Assembly (NCBI GenBank): GCA_009801015.1
Contig: VHZZ01010345.1
Span: 24,911 to 48,028, forward strand
Origin: Silene noctiflora
Lineage: Eukaryota > Streptophyta > Magnoliopsida > Caryophyllales > Caryophyllaceae
Direction: 5' to 3'
DNA: 23,118 nucleotides
How positions within the stretch are numbered: the stretch's first letter is position 1; each line of letters opens with the position of its first letter. Below, piece after piece: positions 8,888-18,721 of this stretch. The position numbers and the translations under genes are program-made. The notes beneath the pieces are model-generated. The model ran no database searches and was not told the origin of the DNA. It worked only from the letters and a program-made list of their open reading frames with translations.

Positions 8888-9348
8888 AAGCCAGATTTTT
8901 TTTTCTTAACATCCGTTTTCCATGACAAAAATGTTAATTTGTAATGGTTTATAGACATCGTGATTTTCCATGTTGCGTGTTATGGGTACTTGATGTGGAT
9001 GGAGCAGTGCCACATTGTGATTTTGGCTTAGGTAGACTAATGTTTGCGTATGTGGTTGAGAAGTTGGTGGGTGTATCATAGGATGACACCACCACATGAG
9101 CACTATTTTATGTGTTTTAGTTGTCACATTTATTTGCATACATGTATATTTGGACTCGCAATACTTTAACAAGTCATAATTGCGTTCATATACTACGTGT
9201 GGTTGTGTAGGTTCATGTTTTTACTTTGATTGTATTTGGCTTAAGAACTATATGTGTACCACGAGATGTATAATTGTTAATTACTCCATGTTTCGCCGAT
9301 ACAATTGTTATTAATTAATAATTAAATCTTTTAGTTGGGCTTAACGAG
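8888..9348 (+). other. 3' non-coding interior of element A
   Basis: This is AT-rich sequence without a convincing ORF, RNA gene or repeat. It is interrupted at 9349 by LTR E and resumes at 10999. Confidence 0.5.
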
Positions 9349-9815
9349 TGATAAGTGCATAATTTATATACTTTAACCCCTTATATTAGATCCATTTTTC
9401 ATGTCATTTAGCACTTATCTTAGTGTTTTTGAGCTAATATTGTATTTCTAGTTGCATTTGCTTGTTTCAACATGTTTTGTAGGTAATTAAGCTTTCAGGA
9501 GCTAAATTCGACTAAAAATGCAAGGTAGAATACAAGGCTAAGTAAAGAAGCAAAATTGGACTAAGTATGAATATTTGCATGGGTTTTTGCATGAGCATTT
9601 AGTGGATTAATGTTGAAATACAAAATGAAGTCAATGCAAAGTCAAGCCCAAATGTTTGAAGTCCAAAATAAATGAGGAGCTTAGNATTCCAAATGATCAC
9701 AAAAGCTAGGGTANAAGGCAATTAACCGGGTGATNAATCGCACAATTAAACACCAACATAGGATTCCATGGGANTTAATGCAAGAAATTAAGAGTTCCGG
9801 ACTAGAAACCTACGT

Positions 9816-9847
9816 CCCCGATNGGGGATNGGTGACCCCGATCGGGG
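9816..9847. repeat. Palindrome pair CCCCGATCGGGG (LTR E)
   Basis: Units lie at 9816-9827 (CCCCGATNGGGG) and 9836-9847 (CCCCGATCGGGG), 20 bp apart. Length and spacing match the ACTCGACCGAGT arrays although the sequence differs. Confidence 0.85.
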
Positions 9848-9887
9848 ATATACCCTCTTAAGTGCATACGTTTCACCTCTCCTTTCC

Positions 9888-9898
9888 TATAAATACTA
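9888..9898 (+). promoter_or_regulatory. TATA box of LTR E
   Basis: CTATAAATACT lies 41 bp after the second palindrome. It is a strong plant TATA match in the expected place. Confidence 0.6.
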
Positions 9899-10458
9899 GG
9901 CCTCATACGATCATTTGTACACCCAATCTTACACCTATCTTACACATTTTTCTATGTAATTCTCTCTAAATAATATTAGTTGGTTTAGTTTAGATTAGAT
10001 TAGTTTAGATTAGTATTTCATTCTTGTTAAATTTTAATCATTCCTTTATACAATTTTCACTTACAATTCAAGTTTAATTATACTTTGTTTTACAAGTCCA
10101 AGTTCTANATTTCCTNATTGTTGTTCATTTCCATTACGGTAATCCTTTCTAGTTTATATTTTATTTATGTTATTTACTTTATAGTTTATATTTTATTTAC
10201 ATTATGTTTTCATTTCCATTTAACATTTCCATTTGTTATCATTTCCCTATGAGTAGCTAGATTTCATAAGTCTAGGGATTAGGGGAGTCATGTTAAATTG
10301 ATAAATAAAACAAGTTGTTAAATAAGTGAATCACTTATCATCTCTACCATGTTTGCATTGTAATGTTTAGTCTTTGTTTATGGCCATAATCTTTTGACTA
10401 AATTTGTTATACATTTCTATAAGTCGAGAGGCACGGTAATGTATTAGAACTTAACATG

Positions 10459-10901
10459 NNNNNNNNNNNNNNNNNNNNNNNNNNNNNNNNNNNNNNNNNN
10501 NNNNNNNNNNNNNNNNNNNNNNNNNNNNNNNNNNNNNNNNNNNNNNNNNNNNNNNNNNNNNNNNNNNNNNNNNNNNNNNNNNNNNNNNNNNNNNNNNNNN
10601 NNNNNNNNNNNNNNNNNNNNNNNNNNNNNNNNNNNNNNNNNNNNNNNNNNNNNNNNNNNNNNNNNNNNNNNNNNNNNNNNNNNNNNNNNNNNNNNNNNNN
10701 NNNNNNNNNNNNNNNNNNNNNNNNNNNNNNNNNNNNNNNNNNNNNNNNNNNNNNNNNNNNNNNNNNNNNNNNNNNNNNNNNNNNNNNNNNNNNNNNNNNN
10801 NNNNNNNNNNNNNNNNNNNNNNNNNNNNNNNNNNNNNNNNNNNNNNNNNNNNNNNNNNNNNNNNNNNNNNNNNNNNNNNNNNNNNNNNNNNNNNNNNNNN
10901 N
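10459..10901. other. Assembly gap (443 N)
   Basis: A continuous run of N. Eight isolated N bases also lie nearby (9685, 9714, 9735, 9774, 9823, 9830, 10108, 10116), all inside LTR E. This suggests uncertain consensus of a high-copy repeat. Open frames running through the gap are not real. Confidence 0.99.
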
Positions 10902-10998
10902 CAACCACCGCGCTCTCCGTGGATTTGACCCTTAAATACTACATTTATTTGTTGTACCTAGGGTAATTTATTTTTGATAGGGTTGCGATACCTAGTCA

Positions 10999-11417
10999 AA
11001 GAGATTATTTGGTTAAGGTCGCTAACATGTTTGACTGTAATGAACATTGAATTGGTAAAAGACTTCACACTTAATCCATCTTGTTTAGTACTCGTTTAGA
11101 ACTATCTAAGGAGTGAACTTCAAGGACGAAGTTCCTTTTAAGAGGGGTAGATAACATCGCGGTGAGAAATTTCTTGTAACTTGGTAAACTTGGCATATAG
11201 GTAACATGTAGCATGTGGTGTTGATGACATAATTGTGATTGGTGGAATATAATTGTGTCTTGGCATGAGATTGGCATGGCATAGTGTTTGATTTTATAAA
11301 TTTCGTCGCAGTTTTTTGAGCGGTTTTGCAATATGTATTACGCATTTTGGTGTCTTATAGAGTTATCTCGGTTACGTTCGATGTGTGGGACGAAGTTCCT
11401 TTTCAAGGAGGGAAGAC
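10999..11417 (+). other. 3' tail and polypurine tract of element A
   Basis: The tail carries two copies of the block GGACGAAGTTCCTTTT followed by a purine tract, at 11124-11149 and 11388-11416. The second ends AAGGAGGGAAGA (11405-11416), one base before the LTR start TGTAATACCCG at 11418, so it is the likely plus-strand primer. The same block, GAGGACGAAGTTCATTTTAA then GGGGGG, precedes the B 3' LTR on the other strand. Confidence 0.65.
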
Positions 11418-11439
11418 TGTAATACCCGTTGTTTTAGAG
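11418..11439 (+). repeat. First 22 bases of the A 3' LTR
   Basis: TGTAATACCCGTTGTTTTAG begins right after the polypurine tract, and the sequence is cut at 11440 where the B LTR begins. It resembles the A 5' LTR start (TATAATACTCGCCGTGTTAG). Confidence 0.65.
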
Positions 11440-12958
11440 TGTAGCATCCCCTTCTTGCCCGGTAAAGGCAATGGGAGGATGTTACCATCTCAGTTTCTTG
11501 AGGCGGTGAATCGGAGTTGTAATTAAGAAACAATTGATATAAATGAGTTATTTAGTGGATTAAATAACCATGAATGAATAAATAAAAAAAGATATAACTC
11601 ATGACTAATGTACTCTTCTCATGACATGCTACTCGACTCCATGTCCAAAGCGCGTTCTGTCTCCCACGTAATAACCAAAAACAATATGTAAGCAAACTGC
11701 TCCCCATATGATCGGAAACATCATATGGATCAACACAGTCCACCACGGAAATAGATGACAATTACACATCCAACACACGGTCAGTTTCGATAATAAGATA
11801 CAACACGATATATAAATATGCAACATGGCAATGATATGAATGAGACGCGATTTCGCCATTATCATACCGGTACCGGGACACACCCAGACATACCCACAAC
11901 TCGGTGACGGCACCACCCACCAACGAAACCGAACCGCAGTCCGTAAAAAGGTACTCGAGAGACACCCGTGGTACCGGGCATGGGAGCTAGCGGGATCCTC
12001 TGCCAGACGACGTGAATCAACCGCACGTGTCCCTCCATAACTTAAGCTATTAATGTGCGCATCCCTCTTGGAGTGGGAAGCTTCAAGAGGTGAACCGAGC
12101 GTAAGACGGTCTCCCAATCGTCTTACGTCTCCACAACAACAAGTATCACCACCACAACTCCTCCAACAATCATCAACATGTACAATAATCACATGAATGC
12201 AAACATGAAATACAATGTACCGAATATGACTTTTCATGAGACACATTTTCCAACCATGCCCGAAGTCCACCAAGTATCAACATAAACCGACTTTCTAGTC
12301 GTCACAAACCAACATCATGCTATAATGCATTTCCGACCCACACAAGAATGTCATTATCTTTTTCATTTACCATGGCGAATGCGATACAACTCTATCATGG
12401 ATTCTAAGTAAAAAATGCATGCAAACACACATTTACATTATCAAAACCAAGTAGGATTATCCTACCGTTTAGCAATCTCCATAAGCTACTAGAATCTGAC
12501 ACAATCCCATCTTATGAAACCGTCTCATCCTATACAAACCATGTAACAACTATCACAATACATCCTACACTATAATACAATAAAAAACCCCTTATTATTA
12601 CCCATTAAATACCCATATTACACATACTAAATACTAATCAATTACCCTTAACAAAATCCAAAAAGTTAGGGTTCTTAAGAAATAGATAAAGGTGAGATAT
12701 TTGCTTACAATGTGAAAAGAAGGATAGGTAAGGTATGTAATCCCCTAGTGAAAGCTTGAATCTAATGGAGAAGGTGATTAGGATGGCATTAGAGAGAAGG
12801 GAGACGATTTAGAGTGATAAGGAGAAAGGATGAAATGATTTATGGTTAGGTAAGATAAGGTTCACGGGTTGTCTTAAATCGTGTTCTAACACAGTGCACT
12901 CGGTCGGGTGCTGAGACCACTCGGCCGAGTGCCATACACACGGTCGAGTGCTGAGTCC

Positions 12959-13500
12959 TAGGGCCATCAAATAATTTTTGAGAGGCCCGGTTCGAAACGT
13001 CAATTTGAGTCCCTAAATAATAAGAAAATAAGCTTTGTTTTTACATAATAAACCAAAAAGGTACTTCAATTTTAACAGATTAGCTTGCACAGAAAGCTAA
13101 TTTATAACAAATTAATGCACTACTTAATAAAGTTCAGTTTTATGACTATAAGTCCATTTTCTATAGAGTAAGTTATTATTAAAAAATATAAAGATTAAAT
13201 TTTATTTGGAGAAAAAAAAAAGAAAAAAAGAAAAAAAAATAGACTTTAATGAGGAGTACAAGCTAAGAACTAGCAAGGAATACAAAAAAATGATATTTTG
13301 TTGTTGAAGGGAATCGAACCCTTGAAATTAGAAACATCACTATAAAAAAAAGTTAGCTTTAGACCACTACACTAGAGGCATCTTACCGTCATTTGACTAC
13401 AGCGAAACCTAAACATTATGTAATCAGACTGTGTTTGGGCCCCCAAAACGTTTGGGCTCCGGTTCTTGTCACAGTTTGAACATGCTCATCGATGGGCCTG
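12959..13500. mobile_element. hAT-like non-autonomous insertion (MITE), 542 bp
   Basis: The 8-bp flanks are CTGAGTCC (12951-12958) and CTAAGTCC (13501-13508), a target duplication with one mismatch. Ends are TAGGGCCATCAA at the left and, read inward from the right, CAGGCCCATCGA; nine of 12 bases match. An 8-bp duplication with YAGGG-type ends is characteristic of hAT elements. There is no transposase ORF. The interior holds a purine-rich tract (13210-13240) and a tRNA-like cassette. Confidence 0.7.
13303..13386 (-). other. tRNA-like cassette with perfect pol III A and B boxes
   Basis: On the minus strand TAGTGTAGTGG (13374-13364) fits the A-box consensus TRGYNNARNGG, and GGTTCGATTCC (13320-13310) fits the B box. 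AAGGG-TTCGATT-CCCTT forms a T-arm. The 43-nt spacing between boxes is tRNA-like. The acceptor stem does not pair, and a run of eight T (13351-13344) lies between the boxes, so this is not a functional tRNA gene. It may be a worn tRNA or SINE head. Confidence 0.5.
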
Positions 13501-13724
13501 CTAAGTCCACTCGGTCGAGTACATCCCGTACTCGGCCGAGTGACCTCTACTTGATCCAGTGAAGGCACCACTCGGTCCACTACAGCTTTACTAAGTCTAG
13601 TCTAAGTCCCATTTGGTCTAGTGTGAGGTTATACTTTACTCCCAAGTAATCCCCTACCAAGTCCGGTGATCCACTCACGCATCCCGAGGTTCTCATACGG
13701 GTCCCACGATAACCGAGTATTACA

Positions 13725-13741
13725 ATCGTCCCCCCTTAAAA
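13725..13741 (-). promoter_or_regulatory. Polypurine tract of element B
   Basis: On the minus strand TTTTAAGGGGGGACGAT directly precedes the LTR start TGTAATACTC. It is the expected plus-strand primer and matches the same block in element A. Confidence 0.75.
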
Positions 13742-14727
13742 TGAACTTCGTCCTCAAAGTTCGCCTCGATCTCTCCTCTCAACACTCTCTCCAGACTCTT
13801 TCCCATCTCGTTAATGATTTCTCTCCTAAACACTCACTCTTTTCATGCTTACTTTTGTTCTCATCTCTCTCACTCGACTAACTCTTGCAATCTTTACTGA
13901 GTACGCTCATGCACTTTTCATGCTTATTTCCTCTTTAAAATGTCAATTGTTACATTAACTCCCTCTGCAAGAGAACTTCTTCCCGAAGTTCGACGCTCAA
14001 TATCGCGAACACTCCCACAAACCACATAACCCATAATTAGGCAAGTTCCCGGTCCAAACACACTCCCCCTATGGTTTCCATATAGTCAAAGTACAAGGTC
14101 AAACTCAACATTTGTGTTCTCATCCCGTAAGCGAGTCCGGCTCATGCCACTACTCATGACTATACATAAATATATACGATAAGTTTTATACCCTCATAAC
14201 CAAAGCATATAACTCTATAAGGTGATGACACAACAATATTAACCATATCTCTTACTATGATTCAATTACTATCCGCATTTCTCAATCCTGTATTCCTCAT
14301 GTCACGCATATACCGCATTATATCCACCATATGATCACACACGTGTATATGTTCACGTTTACTTCACACAATCATTCCGTTTATGACAATTACAAGACTT
14401 AAATATGCATTGAACAACTAACTTGAGGTTCATAAATGACGCTCGTCACAAAATCACGGAAATAATCACATGCCATACATGATTATCACAGGTATTTAAG
14501 CTATTTGATTACATTAAACATATTTGATAAACATCACTTTAAGCAACCAATTGTCATCAAGAAACTTGGTCAAATGTAAATAATTCACGGGAATTTATTA
14601 TGCGAACTCTATTATGCTCATACGATTACCAATAGACCGTTGGGTCAGAAAACGCAGATATTTACTCAATACTTGATCGGTTATAGACAAAAGACATAAA
14701 ACAAAACAAAACAGGTATGGAAATTTC
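13742..14727 (-). other. 3' non-coding interior of element B
   Basis: About 1 kb of AT-rich sequence. GAGGACGAAGTTC next to the polypurine tract matches element A. A second such block, on the plus strand GAACTTCTTCCCGAAGTTC at 13973-13991, forms an imperfect inverted repeat. I see no ORF of interest. Confidence 0.5.
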
Positions 14728-14895
14728 ACTCGCTTGAGTGAAATGGGCCACTAGGCTGAGTAAGATCCACTAGATCGAGTGAAATGGGCAGGAGGTCGAG
14801 TGTCAACTGGGCAGGAGGTTTCTTATCGGGTGTTATCGATCCACTTGGTCAAGTACGTGAACTACACGACTGAGAATGGCCGCACTCGGTCGAGT
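14728..14895. repeat. Palindrome array 2 inside element B (3 + 4 units)
   Basis: In element direction units begin at 14884 (ACTCGGTCGAGT), 14864 and 14843 (ACTTGGTCAAGT), then a 53-bp gap, then 14790, 14769 (ACTAGATCGAGT), 14750 and 14728. Steps are 20, 21, 53, 21, 19 and 22 bp. Several units are worn. The 3-gap-4 layout is the same as in array 1 of element A. Confidence 0.8.
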
Positions 14896-15121
14896 GTCAC
14901 TGGGAAGCACCTCCCCTTAAGGCAAACAGACTCCAAAAACACCTAGGTCAATACACAATGGCAAACAAATCCCAATGGCGATAGCCACCATCGACTAACA
15001 ATCGTTCAAGTAATTCATTGGCCTTAAGGCTGCGGTTACATCACAAATTTAAAATAAATCCAAGTTATACAATCCACATACTATAAGGAGAAGGGAGTTT
15101 CCGACTCAAACAATGTTAGGC

Positions 15122-16783
15122 CTACTGAGTAGACTTCCTCTTACCCCACTTGTGCGACCATCGTCTTAATTTCTCGTCACTACTATACTCTACCCTCTTC
15201 GGTGTGACTTGGTCCTCTTTCTCTTCCCCCTCTTCCTCTTCTTATTCTTCTTCTTCCTCTTCTTCCTCTTATTCTTCCTCCTCTTCCTCCTCCCTATAGA
15301 CATTACCCTCGTCGACCCTTGGCCTAATGTCCTCCATCAGGAACCCTGATGTTCTCGCTCCACTTCCCTCCCCTTGGAAGGGGTTGCCAAAGAAACTCCC
15401 ACTCACATAGTTAGGTCCCGCCCAAGGGCCTAGAAAATGTCCCTCTCCATGAGGAATCCTCGTGCCCCAATCTGTGTGTTGGACACCGAACCCCCTGAAA
15501 CACCCCCGAAGTATCTCCTGGTCCGGTCCAATAGCTAGGGCGATAGTTGGGTCGCACCCCTTGGTTCCAAGCCATCTCGTGTATATCTCTCATTTCTAAG
15601 CCGGTGTTGACACGGTCAATGAGCTCCGCCATGTTGTAGTTGTGGTCATAGGTACGTGGGGGTCGGGTATATCCATGGGTCTAGGTAGGAGGTGGTGTGG
15701 GTATGTGCAAGCGGGGCGGTGAATGGGGTAGCGGGGTGTCTAGGTCTAATCCGGCGTCCATGTCATCAAAGCTAAAAGTGAACTTATGGGGAATGGCATA
15801 ACTCTTGGTCGTAGGACGGGATGGTCTCGCTTCTTGTAGGTGTGCTATCCCAGGTAGCCCCTCCTTCGCGGGTAACCTAATATACCAACCTTCTTCCACT
15901 TTCCAATCATAGCCTCCACCCTTCACCCCCGAGATCCAATCGACTCCCGACCGCAGGTAGTCTAGGTCAAATTATGGCACCTCATTGGTCATTGGTCCAT
16001 CAATATCCCTTGGTTTAGAACCCAATAACCCCTTATCCATATGAGTCACTATGGCACCACAATCTAATGAACACTTGTCTGATATGGACAACCTCTCGAG
16101 TGCTATACACACCATGGACACCGCGTTGAAATAAAAACTCTCCTCTTGGTAAGGATTTAGGTATAAGCTCAAGAATAAGACTTCCGTTGAGTTCAACTAA
16201 CTCACATCTTTCCTCCCTTAAAAAAGGTGGCTAAAAAGGCATAGAGGAATCCTCAACGTCGGGTGTTCTACATCATTGGCCTTCATGTTGCTTACAAACG
16301 GTACTCACATTCCCCGTGTAAAGGTCGAAGTATTTGGTGGAACTTATTCCCTTCTCTACCTTGTCAAAGAAGAACTCAATTCTCTTTTCTATTCCCAAAT
16401 AGGTAGCAAACGCGCCAACAAACATATTAAAGGAGGTGTTCTTAAGCGGAACCTTACCGAATGGTTCTTTGCATCATACATATAAGAGCCCAAAAACTCC
16501 AAAGTGAGGTAGCGGTAGGATATCTCTTCTAAATTGTACAACCCCTCCATACCAAGTATCTCAAAAATCTCGCTCACGTCCTCCTCTATACCTAGCTCCC
16601 TCAAGGCATTCTTAGACACACACCGAGTCGGGGCTATCCTCCTCTCGGCTAAAACAAGGCAATCACTCCTATGGTTCTCACTCTCGAAAAACATTCCCGG
16701 GAATCTCGGGGCCTCAATGGCAGGTGGAGCCTCCGGTGATTGTCGGGTTGCGCGTTACAGGTGTTCCTCGCGTTCCTTGGCAT
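15122..16783 (-). pseudogene. Athila ORF1-like protein, degenerate copy in element B
   Basis: Minus-strand reading begins near ATG 16783-16781. The block at 16694-16389 includes ELGIEEDVSEIFEILGMEGL and LTLEFLGSYMYD, aligning with the A protein. A one-base slip after VRFRL moves the continuation (KNTSFNMFVGAFATYLGIEK) to another frame. Later blocks are 16196-15972 (NSTEVLFLSLYLNPYQ), 15926-15681 (proline-rich end) and 15632-15411 (MAELIDRVNTGLEMRDIHEMA), then a further frame change. The C-terminus is an acidic Glu tract (about 15300-15195, interrupted by two TAA) followed by the basic KLRRWSHKWGKRKSTQ and a stop at 15124-15122. The family is as for the A copy; function is unknown. The frameshifts differ from those in A, so each copy decayed separately. 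Confidence 0.7.
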
Positions 16784-17964
16784 GTTACAAAAAGGAGTTT
16801 CTAAAATAAGACATAGGATATAATGAATATGAATCAAGGATTACTTGGAAATGAAAGGAAATTTCCAACATTTTCAAATGGATAAACTAACAATTGAATA
16901 AAATATGACATAGGTTCCCCAAATGTTATCAAACCAAGATTCACTTAAGATGAAATTTTCCAGAAAAAAGTAGTCTTTACAAAATTATGTAACCATTTAC
17001 TTTAATTCAAAGAAAAATCTAAGCTTTCAACGGTTTTAAAGTCCTTGACACGATTACGACAATGATTAATCATGATAATTAAAATTTCTAGTATGCATAC
17101 TTAGACATTTTCGAAACTTTTGAAGGTATGAAGTCACATTTACAATCCCGGACAACACTTCATACTATTTTTTAAGTGTGAAGTGTCATAAGGCAATCAA
17201 ATAATGTTCTAAGCGTAGGAGAACAAAAGTGAGGCAAAATCTTTTGGTGTATGACCACATAACACATTATTGACCAAGATTTTAGATAGCATGAGACAAC
17301 TACACCATATTATAAGTATTAAAATCATCATTTGGTCATACTTAACATGAAAAAATTCAAGAATTTGGTCAAATCTTAAGATGAAAATATTGGTTTAAAC
17401 CATGTTATAGTGACATCCATAAAGATTACAACTTTTGACACCATTAATCCATGTTTAAGATGAAAAATCGAAATCCGTTTGTATGCTATGTGCTTCGAAA
17501 TTTTGGGGTAAAAATTCTTGTTTTTGAAACAATGTATCACATTAATACCAAAGGTAGTAGTCTTACAAGCCAATTAAACACAATCTTACTCATGAAAAAT
17601 CAAAATTTGGGCATGAACTACCTACAAATCGAAATTTAACAACAACAAGGGTATACAAGACTAACTACTACCATGTATTAAGTAGAAACATGCAAACAAT
17701 TGACAAATTTTGAAAAAATTAGTGTAGATCTAAACAAAATTAAATTAGGGAAAAATATAAGAAGGATGAATTACTCACATTGTTGAATTAGTAAAGCTTA
17801 ATGGGGCAAGATTCTTGTATTTAAGCAACAAAGGAAGCAAATGGAGTGCTTGAATTATTATTAGAGTCATTTTGATGTTGAAAGTATAAATGAAGGTGAA
17901 GAAATGAAGAAGACAAGGAGGAGTAAAAAGGAGATTTTACTCGAAATCCTAACCCGTATAATCC
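16784..17964 (-). other. Leader of the B ORF, with probable intron and TATA-like box
   Basis: In element direction a TTTATAC box (near 17890) follows array 1, a GTGAGT donor lies at 17778-17773, and a possible TTATTTTAG acceptor lies near 16802. This parallels the leader of element A. The stretch between is AT-rich with no supported gene. The mapping is inferred from splice signals. Confidence 0.35.
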
Positions 17965-18115
17965 ACTCGATCGAGTAGGCGAGTCCACATGGTCGAGTGT
18001 CCGAGTTCACTCGGTCGAGTGCCCATTTTCCAAAAAATTTCCAATTTCTAGAAAATTGGTCCACTCGGTCGAGTACCAAGGCCCACTCGGTCGAGTGCAT
18101 TGTACTCGTTCGAGT
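17965..18115. repeat. Palindrome array 1 inside element B (3 + 3 units)
   Basis: In element direction units begin at 18104 (ACTCGTTCGAGT), 18085 and 18063 (both ACTCGGTCGAGT), then a 54-bp gap, then 18009 (ACTCGGTCGAGT), 17987 and 17965 (ACTCGATCGAGT). Steps are 19, 22, 54, 22 and 22. It sits between primer site and ORF, as in element A. Confidence 0.9.
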
Positions 18116-18706
18116 TGTTCCTTACGGTTCAATATTTCCGATTAAACTTAGATGATGGTATCTCTGCATCAAAAGAAAAGATTCGGGGTACACCGGCTAC
18201 CGGTGTACCTTCTGAGTTAGTTCATATACCAACCAACTTACCGTCATTGACACACTATCCTCATGCTCACGATTAAACAAAAAAATGTCATTACTACTCG
18301 CGCTCATTGATAACTCTAGTAAATCCAAGGCATACATACGACATAAAGGTCAAAGAGCGGGACTATTGTCCCTCAGACTAACACATGCCAACTACTTTCA
18401 AAAGTATACTACATACATTAACCTACTCACACTATTTCCACTTTTCACTACTCATCTCATGAAGGATCATATCATGCAAGAGTCTATCAACAATCACAAC
18501 ACAGATGCAATCACATATCATTTTCCACACCGTTCACCCATACTCATGACCACCCACGTAGTGACCAACCGACACAATAGGAACTAGTTTTGATACGAGG
18601 GTGCCTACTCATCCAAAACCGATCTCCCATTGTGCTCATATCGGGTTCATTTTATTAGATACTTCTATATTCATTTCTGTTCATTGGTTCAGGTTCCAAA
18701 ATCGTC
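18116..18706 (-). other. Leader of element B with a perfect hairpin
   Basis: The 120 bases next to the primer site align with the A leader. At 18187-18209 GGTACACCGG pairs perfectly with CCGGTGTACC across the loop CTA. The 100-codon frame at 18285-18587 is antisense to the element and has no recognisable domain. Confidence 0.6.
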
Positions 18707-18718
18707 GCTCTGATACCA
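18707..18718 (-). promoter_or_regulatory. Primer-binding site of element B (tRNA-iMet)
   Basis: On the minus strand it reads TGGTATCAGAGC, an exact match to the site complementary to initiator-Met tRNA. It starts three bases after the 5' LTR end (18722). This fixes the strand of the element. Confidence 0.9.
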
Positions 18719-18721
18719 CTT

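Larger units (their letters stand above)
9349..10998 (+). mobile_element. Likely solo LTR 'E' nested in element A
   Basis: It starts TGATAAGTGCATAATTTATA and ends GCGATACCTAGTCA, a TG...CA pair in the style of plant Ty3/gypsy LTRs. The flanks are ACGAG (9344-9348) and AAGAG (10999-11003), a 5-bp target duplication with one mismatch. It contains two 12-bp CCCCGATCGGGG units 20 bp apart and a TATA box. A 443-base gap lies inside, so an internal region could be hidden there; solo LTR is the simplest reading. Confidence 0.6.
4468..11439 (+). mobile_element. Non-autonomous LTR retrotransposon 'A' (interrupted)
   Basis: The element has a 5' LTR (4468-5691), an initiator-Met tRNA primer site (5695-5706), a leader, two palindrome arrays, one degenerate Athila-ORF1-like gene, and a 3' tail ending in a polypurine tract. 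The first 22 bases of a 3' LTR (11418-11439) remain before element B interrupts it. A likely solo LTR (9349-10998) sits inside. Without it the interior is about 4.1 kb. I see no protease, reverse transcriptase, RNase H or integrase motifs, so it would have depended on another element for copying. Element B has the same plan on the other strand, and the leaders match just after the primer site (CGACGATTTTGGAACCT in both). Confidence 0.75.
12898..13622. repeat. Palindrome array of the B LTR, split by a hAT-like insertion
   Basis: Units start at 12898, 12919 and 12938, then after the insertion at 13509, 13530, 13549, 13570, 13590 and 13611. The clearest are ACTCGGCCGAGT (12919, 13530) and ACTCGGTCGAGT (13509). 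Steps are 19-21 bp. Subtracting 550 bp for the insertion makes the step from 12938 to 13509 exactly 21 bp, so the array was continuous before the insertion. Confidence 0.85.
11440..13724 (-). repeat. 3' LTR of element B (with nested insertion)
   Basis: On the minus strand it starts TGTAATACTCGG (13724) after the polypurine tract and ends GGATGCTACA (11440). Removing the nested insertion and its target copy (550 bp) leaves about 1735 bp. About 900 bp (11440-12338) aligns with the visible part of the 5' LTR at 18722-19622. It contains a nine-unit palindrome array, a GTAGGAT-ATCCTAC hairpin (12451-12465), and an inverted repeat CGTAAGACGGT/CGTCTTACG at 12100-12127. Open frames such as the 214-codon one at 11629-12273 belong to the LTR and are broken in the other copy. 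Confidence 0.8.

Noticed and set aside
10407..10935. Open frames of 154-165 codons near 10407-10935
   Set aside because: They run through the N gap and have no real sequence content.
11629..12273. Longest gap-free open frame (214 codons, minus strand)
   Set aside because: It lies in the B 3' LTR. In the matching 5' LTR the frame is broken into shorter pieces (18905-19249, 19201-19401), and no domain is recognisable.
13303..13386. Functional tRNA gene
   Set aside because: The acceptor stem does not pair, no proper anticodon arm is seen, and T8 interrupts the body.
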